A DNA stretch of 12,391 bases from Rhizobium leguminosarum (GTDB lineage Bacteria; Pseudomonadota; Alphaproteobacteria; Rhizobiales; Rhizobiaceae). The stretch spans positions 1 through 12,391 of the forward strand of contig NZ_LWBS01000008.1 in assembly GCF_001652265.1 (NCBI RefSeq), read 5' to 3'. Positions 6,392 to 12,311 of this stretch are shown here, one piece after another. Below the pieces are notes generated by a model. It was not told the DNA's origin. It worked only from the letters and a program-made list of their open reading frames with translations, and made no database searches. The stretch's first letter is position 1; every line of letters begins with the position of its first letter. The translations under genes were made by a program, and so were the position numbers.

Positions 6392-6858
6392 CACGCGCTC
6401 TCCGGATGAAGGGACGCCGTCTTCGGCGGCCAGGCGCCGAGTTGGTGCAGCATGCCGAACCAGTCCTCGAGATGCCAGGTATGGGAGATCCTGTGGCCTT
6501 CGAAGCGGTGGAATTCATGGAGCGCGATCTCGATTCGGCGGTTCGTCGCCGGAATGCCGAAAAGCGCGCCGCGCTGGGTGCCGATGATGCGGGCGCGAAC
6601 GCCGGCGCGATCGTTGAAGCCGATCACTTCGTCGACGACGATCTCCACATCCGGCAGGGATTCGATGAAGCCGAGGATGATCGGCTTCAGCCCAGCTGGG
6701 CCGGGACCCTGGCCGGGGGCGAGCGGAATATCCTGCCAGCCCGATGTGACGGCTTCGTCGAGAAGATCGGGATTTTTGCGGGTGAAGGCGCCGTAGAAGG
6801 TTTCAAGCGTTGCATGCTGACCTGCAGTCAGTGCGCTTGCGGTTGTATCGAAGGTCAT
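6391..6858 (-). CDS. SnoaL-like (NTF2-fold) ester cyclase-type protein
   Basis: A 155-residue single-domain alpha+beta-barrel protein of the SnoaL-like family. The N-terminal helix TLETFYGAFTRKNPDLLDEAVTSGW (about 18-42), the central PDVEIVVDEVIGFNDRAGVRARIIGTQRG (about 69-97) and the late HEFHRFEGHRISHTWHLEDWFGMLHQLGAWP (about 113-143) are family hallmarks, with the pocket His/Asp residues in the last stretch. Family members act as polyketide cyclases, isomerases or ligand-binding proteins. The reaction here cannot be inferred. AAGAGG six bases before the ATG (complement of 6865-6870) supports the start. It is the first gene of a two-gene unit coupled to the oxidoreductase. Confidence 0.85.
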   Translation of the reverse strand: MTFDTTASALTAGQHATLETFYGAFTRKNPDLLDEAVTSGWQDIPLAPGQGPGPAGLKPIILGFIESLPDVEIVVDEVIGFNDRAGVRARIIGTQRGALFGIPATNRRIEIALHEFHRFEGHRISHTWHLEDWFGMLHQLGAWPPKTASLHPESA

Positions 6859-6899
6859 CGAGAGCCTCTTTGTTTATGACAAGAGGAGGTTAGGGCATG

Positions 6900-6957
6900 C
6901 GGCCGTCATCTCGGAAATCGATATAGGATATGGACGGTCATTGATAATTGATATGCC
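6900..6957. promoter_or_regulatory. AT-rich candidate operator between divergent genes
   Basis: In the 239-base gap between the SnoaL gene and the MFS gene, an AT-rich patch stands out from the GC-rich surroundings. It holds ATATAGGATAT (6921-6931), two direct copies of ATTGATA (6940-6953), and similar CCGTCAT/CGGTCAT words about 30 bases apart. This fits a binding region for a LysR-type regulator controlling one or both flanking genes. No confident -35/-10 pair could be assigned. The remainder of the gap towards the MFS gene shows only a solitary TTGACA (7003-7008) and TTATAA (7056-7061). Confidence 0.35.
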
Positions 6958-7097
6958 GACGGAGTGAGACCAATACAATCCGGCTGCTGCTGCGCATTGC
7001 GATTGACAAATCGTCCATTCGGGCAGAACACCGCTCCGACCTTCTTAAAAACTCCTTATAAAGGCTGGCGCGACCGTAGCCGGCCGGTGACATCGCA

Positions 7098-8318
7098 ATG
7101 GACATATCCCAAGGACCGGGGAGCGTTCTTCGCCACCCCGGCTATCTAAACTTCGCTGCCTCCCGCGTTTTTTCCTCGCTCTCCTTCCAGTCGATTGGCA
7201 TCGCCATGGGATGGATGATCTACGACCAGACGCACAGCGCCTTTGCGCTCGGCCTCGTCGGCTTTTGCCAGTTCCTGCCGATGGCGGTGCTGACCTTCGT
7301 CGTCGGTCATGTCGCCGACCGGTTCGACCGGCGGCGTATCGGGCTTGTCTGCCAGTTGATCGAGGCGGCGACGGCGTTGGTGCTGGCGATCGCTACCTGG
7401 CAGCAATGGCTGACGCCAGCCGGCATCCTCGCCGCCGTCACGGTGCTTGGGGCCGTCGTCGCCTTCGAGCGCCCGACCATGGCGGCGCTGCTGCCGAACA
7501 TCGTGCCAGCCTCGATGCTGCAGAAGGCGGTTGCAACCTCGACCTCGATGATGCAGACGGCGCTGATCATCGGCCCCTCGCTCGGCGGCCTGCTTTATGG
7601 CCTCCACCCCGTCGCGCCCTTTGCTATAGCCGCGCTGCTTTTTGCCGTTGCGAGTTTCAACGTCATCTCGATCCGGATGCATTGGAGCCCTGCCAAGCGC
7701 GAGCCGGTGACATTAGCCTCGGTCTTTGCCGGCGTCTCTTTCATCCGCGGCCGGCCGGTGATGCTCGGCACGATCTCACTCGATCTCTTCGCGGTGCTGC
7801 TCGGCGGCGCCACCGCGCTGCTGCCGATGTTTGCCCGCGATATCCTGCATGCCGGCCCCTGGGGGCTCGGCCTGCTGCGCGCCGCGCCGGCGATCGGCGC
7901 GCTCGCCATGTCGATCGTGCTTGCCCGCCGGCCGCTCGAGAGCAATGTCGGGCGCAAGATGCTTGCCGCCGTCGCCGTGTTCGGCGTCGCCACCATCGTC
8001 TTCTCGCTTTCGACCAATATTGCGCTTTCCGTCGTGGCACTGCTCGTCGTCGGCGCGTCCGATACGGTAAGCGTCGTCGTGCGCAGCTCGCTGGTGCAAC
8101 TGCTGACACCGGACGAGATGCGCGGCCGCGTCAGTGCCGTCAACTCGCTGTTCATCGGCACCTCCAACCAGCTAGGCGAATTCGAATCCGGCATGATGGC
8201 GGCAGCCCTCGGGCCGGTCGCCACGGGCTTTGTCGGCGGGCTTGGTACGATCGTCGTCGTGCTCCTGTGGATGCGGCTCTTCCCGGATCTCACCAAGGTC
8301 AAGACGTTACAGGGCTAG
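7098..8318 (+). CDS. MFS transporter, EntS-like exporter branch
   Basis: An inner-membrane protein of 406 residues with about twelve hydrophobic segments. The MFS signature between helices 2 and 3 is present as GHVADRFDRRR (70-80). The second half has RARDILHAGPWGLGLLRAAPAIGAL-like sequence at about 248-272 and VRSSLVQLLTPDEMRGRVSAVNSLFIGTSNQLGEFESG at about 330-368, which is typical of the MFS_3/enterobactin-exporter-like group. Such proteins export siderophores, drugs or metabolites by proton antiport. The substrate is unknown. The ribosome site before the ATG is weak (GGTGA). It is divergent from the SnoaL/oxidoreductase pair and shares their regulatory gap. Confidence 0.9.
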   Translation: MDISQGPGSVLRHPGYLNFAASRVFSSLSFQSIGIAMGWMIYDQTHSAFALGLVGFCQFLPMAVLTFVVGHVADRFDRRRIGLVCQLIEAATALVLAIATWQQWLTPAGILAAVTVLGAVVAFERPTMAALLPNIVPASMLQKAVATSTSMMQTALIIGPSLGGLLYGLHPVAPFAIAALLFAVASFNVISIRMHWSPAKREPVTLASVFAGVSFIRGRPVMLGTISLDLFAVLLGGATALLPMFARDILHAGPWGLGLLRAAPAIGALAMSIVLARRPLESNVGRKMLAAVAVFGVATIVFSLSTNIALSVVALLVVGASDTVSVVVRSSLVQLLTPDEMRGRVSAVNSLFIGTSNQLGEFESGMMAAALGPVATGFVGGLGTIVVVLLWMRLFPDLTKVKTLQG

Positions 8319-8414
8319 CCAGATCGTTCTTCGACGTGCGGCTCGTTCAGTCTTGTTGAATGCCCCGCTTGCCCCCATTAGGTTCGGCGCGAACATCATA
8401 GGGCAGGGATTGGC

Positions 8415-9011
8415 GTGACGAGACATTTTCTATCTGTTGTGCTGGCGGCGGTTTTCACGTCGGTGCCGGCTATGGCGCTGGCGGAGTGGCAGGCGGTCGA
8501 AGAGGTTCGACCTTATTCGATATCAGGTAAAACGGGCGCTGAGCTCTATGAATCGATCGGCGCGCGAGGGCCCGAAGCCGGTGCGGGCAGGGCAATCGCG
8601 CATACGACGTTCAAGCTGACCTGGACCAGGAAATACGAACCGCAGGGCGATGCTTGCGTCATCGTGACCAACCGGCCGAAGCTCGTCATCACCTATACTT
8701 TACCGAGGCCGGCGGCCGAACTGCCGGCCGCCGTCAAGAGCAGTTGGCAGGCCTTCATCTCAGGTGTGCAGGCCCATGAGCGGGTGCATGGTGAGACCAT
8801 CAAGGAGATGGTCAAGGAAATCGAGGCGACGAGCATTGGCCTGACCGTTGCCGATGATCCTGATTGCAAGAAGATCAGGATCGAGCTGACCCGCCGGCTC
8901 GGCGAGATCTCCCAAAGACAGCGCCAGCGCGGCCGTGACTTCGACAAGATCGAAATGGGTGACGGCGGCAATATCCAGCAGCTCATCCTCAAGCTGGTGA
9001 ATGGGCCCTGA
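8415..9011 (+). CDS. Secreted DUF922 zinc-protease-like protein
   Basis: A 198-residue exported protein of the DUF922 family. An N-terminal signal peptide is evident (hydrophobic FLSVVLAAVFTSVPAMALA, residues 5-23, cleavage after ALA). The zinc-protease-like HExxH motif is HERVH at 121-125, followed by GETIKEMVKEIEA. Cys81 and the Cys of DDPDCKK (about 155) could form a disulfide in the periplasm. The family is predicted to be a metalloprotease, and experimental function is not known to me. The start is GTG with AGGGA (8405-8409) five bases upstream. The next ATG in frame is beyond the signal peptide core, which supports GTG. No operon partner is evident. Confidence 0.88.
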   Translation: MTRHFLSVVLAAVFTSVPAMALAEWQAVEEVRPYSISGKTGAELYESIGARGPEAGAGRAIAHTTFKLTWTRKYEPQGDACVIVTNRPKLVITYTLPRPAAELPAAVKSSWQAFISGVQAHERVHGETIKEMVKEIEATSIGLTVADDPDCKKIRIELTRRLGEISQRQRQRGRDFDKIEMGDGGNIQQLILKLVNGP

Positions 9012-9126
9012 GCGCCAGGAGGCTGATAAGGGCGCGGTTAACCACTCGGCAGCGGACTGGACCCGCTTGGCAAGTCTCCTATCTCTTCGGTGATAACCGG
9101 GCGCAGACACGCAGAGGAGGAGCGAG

Positions 9127-9480
9127 ATGTCCTATGTCGATGGTTTCATCGTGGCGGTTCCGAAGGGGAATATCGAGGCCTACAAGGAATTCTCGACCTT
9201 TGCGGGCTCGATCTGGAAGGAATATGGCGCGCTCGAATATGTCGAATGCATCGGCGACGACGTGCCTTACGGCGAGTTGACCTCCTTTCCCCGCGCCGTG
9301 CAGGCGAAGGAGGACGAGGTGGTGGTGTTTTCCTGGATCGTCTACGGCTCACGCCAGGAGCGCGACGATATCAATGCCAAGGTGATGGCCGATCCGAGGC
9401 TCAAGGGCGACCAGTGGCAGATGCCGTTCGACGGCAAGCGGATGATCTACGGCGGCTTCGAGACGCTGCTCAAGCTCTGA
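9127..9480 (+). CDS. DUF1428 family protein
   Basis: A 117-residue cytoplasmic protein of the DUF1428 (YbaA-like) family, which adopts a dimeric alpha-beta barrel fold. Family marks are MSYVDGFIVAVPKGNIEAY (1-19), GALEYVECIGDDVP (about 35-48), VVVFSWIVYGSRQERDDINAKVMADPRL (about 65-92) and MPFDGKRMIYGGFETLL near the end. The molecular activity of the family is not established. The start is firm: GAGGAGGAG at 9114-9122 precedes the ATG by four bases. It is flanked by the DUF922 and carbonic anhydrase genes on the same strand, but the gaps of over 100 bases argue for separate transcription. Confidence 0.92.
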   Translation: MSYVDGFIVAVPKGNIEAYKEFSTFAGSIWKEYGALEYVECIGDDVPYGELTSFPRAVQAKEDEVVVFSWIVYGSRQERDDINAKVMADPRLKGDQWQMPFDGKRMIYGGFETLLKL

Positions 9481-9544
9481 TGCTTGTCTTCCAAATGCTA
9501 TGCGCTTGACGTTTCATTCTGCCTGATGAGCGCGCATAATCTCG

Positions 9545-9580
9545 CCACGGGGTTTGACCGGCCGCCGGTTGCCACCGTGG
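9545..9580 (+). promoter_or_regulatory. Leader hairpin abutting the carbonic anhydrase ribosome site
   Basis: CCACGG (9545-9550) pairs exactly with CCGTGG (9575-9580), and inside ACCGG (9557-9561) pairs with CCGGT (9565-9569) around a CCG loop. The right outer arm runs into the GGGGGGA ribosome site (9579-9585), so folding could partly mask it. CATAAT at 9535-9540 could be a -10 box placing the transcript start near the hairpin, but no -35 box at the right distance is seen. Confidence 0.4.
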
Positions 9581-9590
9581 GGGGACGGAC

Positions 9591-10340
9591 ATGCAGCGAC
9601 GTGATTTCATCAAGGGACTGATCGTGCTTGGCGCCTGCCCGGCCTGTGCCGGTGCTGGCTTTGCCGCCGAAGGTGCGCATTGGAGCTATGAGGGTCAGTC
9701 AGGCCCGGACCACTGGGGCGCGATGGCGCCGGAGAATACCGCCTGTTCAGCCGGTTCGCAGCAATCGCCGCTCGATCTGACCGGTGCTGTCAAGGCGGAG
9801 CTTCCGCCGATTGCGATCGACTGGAAGGCCGGTGGCAGGATCGTCAACAACGGCCACACGATGCAGGTCAACATGCCCGGGGGCAGCAGGCTTTCGCGGG
9901 CCGGCAACAGCTACGAGCTGCTGCAGTATCATTTCCATGCGCCGAGTGAACATCATGTCGACGGCAGGAGCTTTCCTATGGAGGCGCATTTCGTCCACAG
10001 GCACAAAGAGACCGGCACGCTTGGGGTGCTTGGTGTATTCGTGACACCGGGTGCTGCCAATCCCGGCTTGTCGCGGCTGGCGGCCGCCTTTCCGAAAACG
10101 GCAGGCGGCGAGGCTGCGGTCGATGTCGACCCGAACGGCCTGCTGCCGAAAGAGCTCAACTATTGGTCCTATGAGGGGTCGCTGACGACGCCGCCTTGCA
10201 GCGAGATTGTCGATTGGATGGTGCTCAGGCAGCCGATCGAGGTCGACGAAAGGGATATAAGAGCCTTCACGACGCTCTATCCGATGAATGCCCGGCCCGT
10301 GCTTGCCGCCAACCGGCGCTTCATCCTCTCATCTTTCTGA
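9591..10340 (+). CDS. Alpha-class carbonic anhydrase, Tat-exported
   Basis: A periplasmic enzyme for reversible hydration of CO2 to bicarbonate, 249 residues. The N-terminus carries a twin-arginine signal (QRRDFIKGL) with a hydrophobic core and likely cleavage after about residue 26 (GFAA). The zinc ligands are His114 and His116 (QYHFHAPSEH) and His133 (EAHFVHRH). Glu120 and Thr199 (SLTTPPC) match the catalytic hydrogen-bond network, and His89 (NNGHT) matches the proton shuttle. Cys52 and Cys203 are placed to form the disulfide known from bacterial alpha enzymes. All key residues are present, so activity is expected. GGGGGGA lies five bases upstream of the ATG, at the edge of a leader hairpin. 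Confidence 0.95.
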   Translation: MQRRDFIKGLIVLGACPACAGAGFAAEGAHWSYEGQSGPDHWGAMAPENTACSAGSQQSPLDLTGAVKAELPPIAIDWKAGGRIVNNGHTMQVNMPGGSRLSRAGNSYELLQYHFHAPSEHHVDGRSFPMEAHFVHRHKETGTLGVLGVFVTPGAANPGLSRLAAAFPKTAGGEAAVDVDPNGLLPKELNYWSYEGSLTTPPCSEIVDWMVLRQPIEVDERDIRAFTTLYPMNARPVLAANRRFILSSF

Positions 10341-10360
10341 AGCGATCATCGGCTTGCCCA

Positions 10361-10413
10361 CGCAAGCTTGACTTGGCTACGCAAGCTTGACTTGCCCGCG
10401 CAAGCTTGACTTG
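10361..10413. repeat. Three tandem copies of a 19-bp unit
   Basis: CGCAAGCTTGACTTG occurs at 10361-10375, 10380-10394 and 10399-10413, an exact 19-base period with variable 4-base joints. A remnant of a fourth unit, CTTGCCCA, precedes the first copy (10353-10360). Each unit holds the palindrome CAAGCTTG and can fold as GCAAG/CTTGC. The array lies 20 bases after the carbonic anhydrase stop. It could be a minisatellite, a terminator-like structure, or a multi-site operator. Confidence 0.85.
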
Positions 10414-10467
10414 CGCCAGTCAGCGCGCCAACTCGCGAGACATGTCATCTTGAAGCGGGAGAGCGCC

Positions 10468-10890
10468 TTGCCCCAGACGATCCTCACCTTGTCCACACGC
10501 GGACAGGGCCTTTATGAGTTCACACACCAGGCGGAAGCCTTTGTCAGCGCGTCGGGGCGGGAGGAGGGGCTTCTCACGGTCCTCGTGCGCCACACCTCCT
10601 GTTCGCTGCTGATCCAGGAAAATGCCGATCCCAATGTGCGCACCGATCTTCTCTCCTTCTTTCGCCGCCTCGTCCCGGCGGCCTCCGATCCTGAAATGGA
10701 CTGGATCGTGCACCGCGCCGAGGGGCCGGACGACATGCCGGCGCATATCAAGGCGGCGCTGACCCAAGTCTCGATCGGCATTCCCGTTGCCAAGGGACGG
10801 CTGATGCTTGGCACCTGGCAGGGTATCTATCTCTACGAACATCGCGACCGGCCGCACCGGCGCGAAATCGTGCTGCATCTCGGCTCATGA
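10468..10890 (+). CDS. YjbQ/UPF0047 family protein
   Basis: A 140-residue cytoplasmic protein of the YjbQ family, annotated elsewhere as secondary thiamine-phosphate synthase because the E. coli member has weak activity of that kind; the real role is uncertain. Family marks are VLVRHTSCSLLIQENADPNVRTDLLSFFRRLVP, the acidic HRAEGPDDMPAHIKAALT stretch, and the C-terminal RLMLGTWQGIYLYEHRDRPHRREIVLHL. The frame is open back to an ATG at 10387 inside the 19-bp repeats. A 19-base repeat cannot keep frame, and family sequence begins at PQTILTLSTRGQG, so I choose the TTG at 10468, with GGGAGAG at 10457-10463. The gap of 127 bases to the carbonic anhydrase gene holds the repeats. Confidence 0.82.
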   Translation: MPQTILTLSTRGQGLYEFTHQAEAFVSASGREEGLLTVLVRHTSCSLLIQENADPNVRTDLLSFFRRLVPAASDPEMDWIVHRAEGPDDMPAHIKAALTQVSIGIPVAKGRLMLGTWQGIYLYEHRDRPHRREIVLHLGS

Positions 10891-10903
10891 AAGGGTTAAT
10901 CCC

Positions 10904-10927
10904 AGATCCGGATGATCATCCGGATCT
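10904..10927. terminator. Perfect 24-bp palindrome after the YjbQ gene
   Basis: The segment is its own reverse complement: the half AGATCCGGATGA (10904-10915) is mirrored by TCATCCGGATCT (10916-10927). It starts 13 bases after the YjbQ stop and can act as a terminator stem in either direction, although no T-run follows. It forms the tail of the adjacent 50-base rhizobial repeat. Confidence 0.6.
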
Positions 10928-10940
10928 AAATCGAAGAAGG

Positions 10941-10990
10941 AGAGCATGATGTCGTCCGAAAACCGCTTACACCTTTCGGCATCATGCTCT
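10941..10990 (-). repeat. Rhizobial palindromic repeat, copy 2
   Basis: This is the reverse-orientation copy of the 50-base palindrome at 5354-5403, differing at only two positions. Its ends AGAGCATGATG/CATCATGCTCT and inner CCGAAA/TTTTCGG arms are kept. The tail differs: here a perfect 24-bp palindrome takes the place of the GAACAGG stem of copy 1, which shows that these elements are mosaic. Confidence 0.85.
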
Positions 10991-11101
10991 TGTGAATGCA
11001 CACTGAATACGCGGTTCGAACACCGTTCAGTTTGCGGCGGTTACTGTCGAGACAATCCCTGAAGGGAGAGCTTAGGTAATACCATCGACGGAGACCCCCC
11101 C

Positions 11102-11407
11102 ATGACGCATTTCCTGACCAAGGCTTCACTTGCCGCATTGCTCGCCCTCTGCACCATTCCGGCCACTGTTTCCACGGCGGCAGCCGCAGGGCCGCAGACG
11201 AGCTTTATCGTCGAGGCGCAATACCATCGTCCGATACGGGGTTGCTCGCCGATGCACGCAGTGCGCAAGGCGCGTGATTTCGGCCTGCGCGATGCCCGCA
11301 TCACCCGCATGTCGCCGCGGGTCGTCGTCGTTGCCGGGCGCGAACGCCGCGGCTGGGACAGAATCACCTTCGCGAATGTCCGCGGCTGCCCGCTGATCCG
11401 GCGCTGA
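11102..11407 (+). CDS. Small secreted two-cysteine protein, paralog A
   Basis: A 101-residue protein whose function I do not recognise. The first 29 residues form a clear signal peptide (hydrophobic LAALLALCTIPATVSTAAAA). The mature part has two cysteines, Cys48 (RGCSP) and Cys96 (RGCPL), exactly 48 residues apart and probably disulfide-bonded in the periplasm. Between them are alternating basic motifs: ARDFGLRDARI, SPRVVVVAGRERRG and DRITFANVRGCP. The core aligns without gaps to the protein at 11585-11944 (29 of 55 residues identical by hand count), so the two are tandem paralogs. GGAG about nine bases upstream supports the ATG. Similar small basic exported proteins are widespread in rhizobia as hypotheticals. 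Confidence 0.8.
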   Translation: MTHFLTKASLAALLALCTIPATVSTAAAAGPQTSFIVEAQYHRPIRGCSPMHAVRKARDFGLRDARITRMSPRVVVVAGRERRGWDRITFANVRGCPLIRR

Positions 11408-11413
11408 AGACTG

Positions 11414-11452
11414 CGGCCGGAGGCGACGATGCGGCGCTTCCGGTCCGTTTTT
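11414..11452 (+). terminator. Candidate intrinsic terminator after paralog A
   Basis: GGCCGGAGGCG (from 11415) can pair, with a few G-U or mismatched positions, with CGCTTCCGGTCC (to 11446) around a loop of about ten bases, and TTTTT follows (11448-11452). It lies just after the stop of paralog A (11407). It overlaps the start of the possible 35-codon ORF, so at most one of the two readings may matter. Confidence 0.4.
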
Positions 11453-11536
11453 GCCTTGACGCTGACACTTTCCGCCGTCTCTTCTCTGACCTGTATGAGT
11501 GATTCCCAAATGACGCTTCGGCGTAATGCGGACTAA
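11429..11536 (+). CDS. Possible 35-residue signal-peptide-like small ORF
   Basis: An ATG at 11429 follows the strong ribosome site GGAGG (11419-11423) and opens a 35-codon frame. It begins MRRFRSVFALTLTLSAVSSL, basic residues then a hydrophobic stretch, with a cysteine at position 22, and ends with a short polar tail before TAA. It sits between the two secreted paralogs. It may be a real small membrane or exported peptide, or the surviving signal-peptide end of a third paralog. The same bases 11414-11452 can also fold as a terminator-like stem before TTTTT, so coding status is uncertain. Confidence 0.35.
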   Translation: MRRFRSVFALTLTLSAVSSLTCMSDSQMTLRRNAD

Positions 11537-11584
11537 TGGGGAGGGCGGCTTGACCGGCCCGACTTTCAAACGAAAGGCTTTTCG

Positions 11585-11944
11585 ATGATGCAGTTTCTGG
11601 CAAAGGCGGGTCTTGCCGCCATGCTGACAGCCGGTACCCTGGCCGGCACGGTGGCCCCGGCTGCCGCCCAGTTGAATATCATTATTGGTGAGCCGGACCG
11701 TGGTCCGCCGCAGGATTACCGCCGTCCGCCTCCGGGTTATGACCGTCCGCCTCCGGGCTACGGCCGCCCGTCGCGCGGCTGCAATCCGCAGCTCGCCGAA
11801 AACCTTGCTCGCGATTACGGCTTCCGCCGCGCCCGGGTCGTCGACATCACGCCGCGCCGCGTCATCGTCCAGGGCTGGACGCGTCGCGGCCCCGATGAGA
11901 TGAGCTTCGGCAATGTGCGCGGTTGCCCCGCCCTGCGCCGTTAA
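11585..11944 (+). CDS. Small secreted two-cysteine protein, paralog B, with proline-rich insert
   Basis: A 119-residue exported protein of unknown function, tandem paralog of the one at 11102-11407. A signal peptide spans about 1-28 (LAAMLTAGTLAGTVAPAAA). Cys66 (RGCNP) and Cys114 (RGCPA) are again 48 residues apart, and the core shares ARDxGxRxAR, TPRxVxVxG, RRG and NVRGCP. The difference is an insert before the core: two heptads RPPPGYD and RPPPGYG, encoded by a 21-bp tandem repeat (11723-11743, 11744-11764), giving a flexible proline-rich linker. The start could equally be the ATG at 11588. AAGG upstream is a modest ribosome site. Confidence 0.8.
   Translation: MMQFLAKAGLAAMLTAGTLAGTVAPAAAQLNIIIGEPDRGPPQDYRRPPPGYDRPPPGYGRPSRGCNPQLAENLARDYGFRRARVVDITPRRVIVQGWTRRGPDEMSFGNVRGCPALRR
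11723..11764 (+). repeat. In-frame 21-bp tandem repeat encoding a proline-rich heptad
   Basis: Two consecutive 21-base units encode RPPPGYD and RPPPGYG, and a third, diverged half-unit encodes RPSRG. Being a multiple of three, copy changes would lengthen or shorten the linker of the secreted protein without breaking the frame. Confidence 0.8.
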
Positions 11945-11986
11945 TCGTTAGAAGAAAACGCCCCCCGTCTCCCCGATGCGGCGGCA

Positions 11987-12034
11987 CTGCATAATTCCCT
12001 AAATCGGAATCGATTTAGGGATAAAATTATGCAG
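11987..12034. repeat. Bulged 20-bp hairpin of a rhizobial repeat
   Basis: CTGCATAATT (11987-11996) pairs with AATTATGCAG (12025-12034), and CCCTAAATCG (11997-12006) pairs with CGATTTAGGG (12011-12020). The loop is GAAT and there is one ATAA bulge. From general knowledge, this hairpin followed by the TTACAGCG stem downstream is a recurrent intergenic element in Rhizobium. Confidence 0.8.
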
Positions 12035-12046
12035 CAATTCAAAATG

Positions 12047-12090
12047 TTACAGCGTCCTTTGCGCGTCTGAAAAGATGCGCGGCGCTGTAA
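12047..12090. terminator. Two-part stem (TTACAGCG / GCGCGTCT) of a rhizobial repeat
   Basis: TTACAGCG (12047-12054) pairs with CGCTGTAA (12083-12090), and inside it GCGCGTCT (12061-12068) pairs with AGATGCGC (12073-12080) with one G-U, capped by a GAAA tetraloop. It follows the previous hairpin directly and probably belongs to the same repeat element. It can serve as a terminator in either direction. Confidence 0.65.
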
Positions 12091-12155
12091 AAACCGCCTT
12101 TGTCGTCTCCCCGGATCGGCGAGGGTGGTTTTCTTTTTATGAAAGTCTTTTTTAC

Positions 12156-12196
12156 AACGCCGCGCGTCTGGAAAGACGCGCGGCGTTCAGTTTTGT
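12156..12196 (+). terminator. Perfect 14-bp stem with GGAA loop and following T-rich tail
   Basis: AACGCCGCGCGTCT (12156-12169) and AGACGCGCGGCGTT (12174-12187) form a perfect stem with a GGAA loop, followed by CAGTTTTG. It shares the GCGCGTCT arm with the stem at 12047-12090. On the opposite strand the stem is followed by GTAAAAAAG, so termination in the + direction fits better. It is the strongest single hairpin in the window. Confidence 0.65.
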
Positions 12197-12269
12197 GACA
12201 ACTTCGCTCTTTCCCCGGCGTCATCCTCGGCCTTGTGCCGCAGCTGTCCGGTTCGCGCCAATGGCTGCC

Positions 12270-12311
12270 CCTCACCCTAACCCTCATATGCGCTAGGTTA
12301 AGCGGGCGAGG
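12270..12311. repeat. Imperfect hairpin near the right edge
   Basis: CCTC (12270-12273), CCC (12275-12277) and TAACC (12278-12282) pair with GGTTA (12296-12300), GGG (12304-12306) and GAGG (12308-12311). The wording CCCTCACCCTAACCCTC is typical of common intergenic repeats in Rhizobiaceae. It overlaps the stop codon of the possible minus-strand gene. The stretch from 11945 to 12269 holds only the hairpins listed and no convincing gene. Confidence 0.45.

Noticed and set aside
5564..6409. 281-residue + strand frame
   Set aside because: It is antisense to the MDR oxidoreductase, whose Rossmann motif and start are clear.
7003..7061. TTGACA and TTATAA as a promoter for the MFS gene
   Set aside because: The two boxes are 47 bases apart, and no partner box at 16-18 bases was found for either.
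7211..8359. 382-residue + strand frame overlapping the MFS gene
   Set aside because: It is an out-of-frame Arg/Ala/Asp-rich reading of the MFS gene, with no hydrophobic helices and no ribosome site.
9506..9540. TTGACG and CATAAT as a sigma70 promoter for carbonic anhydrase
   Set aside because: The spacing is 23 bases, too long for a normal promoter.
10361..10413. Possible CRISPR array
   Set aside because: Units are contiguous with only 4-base joints, with no spacers of normal size and no cas genes.
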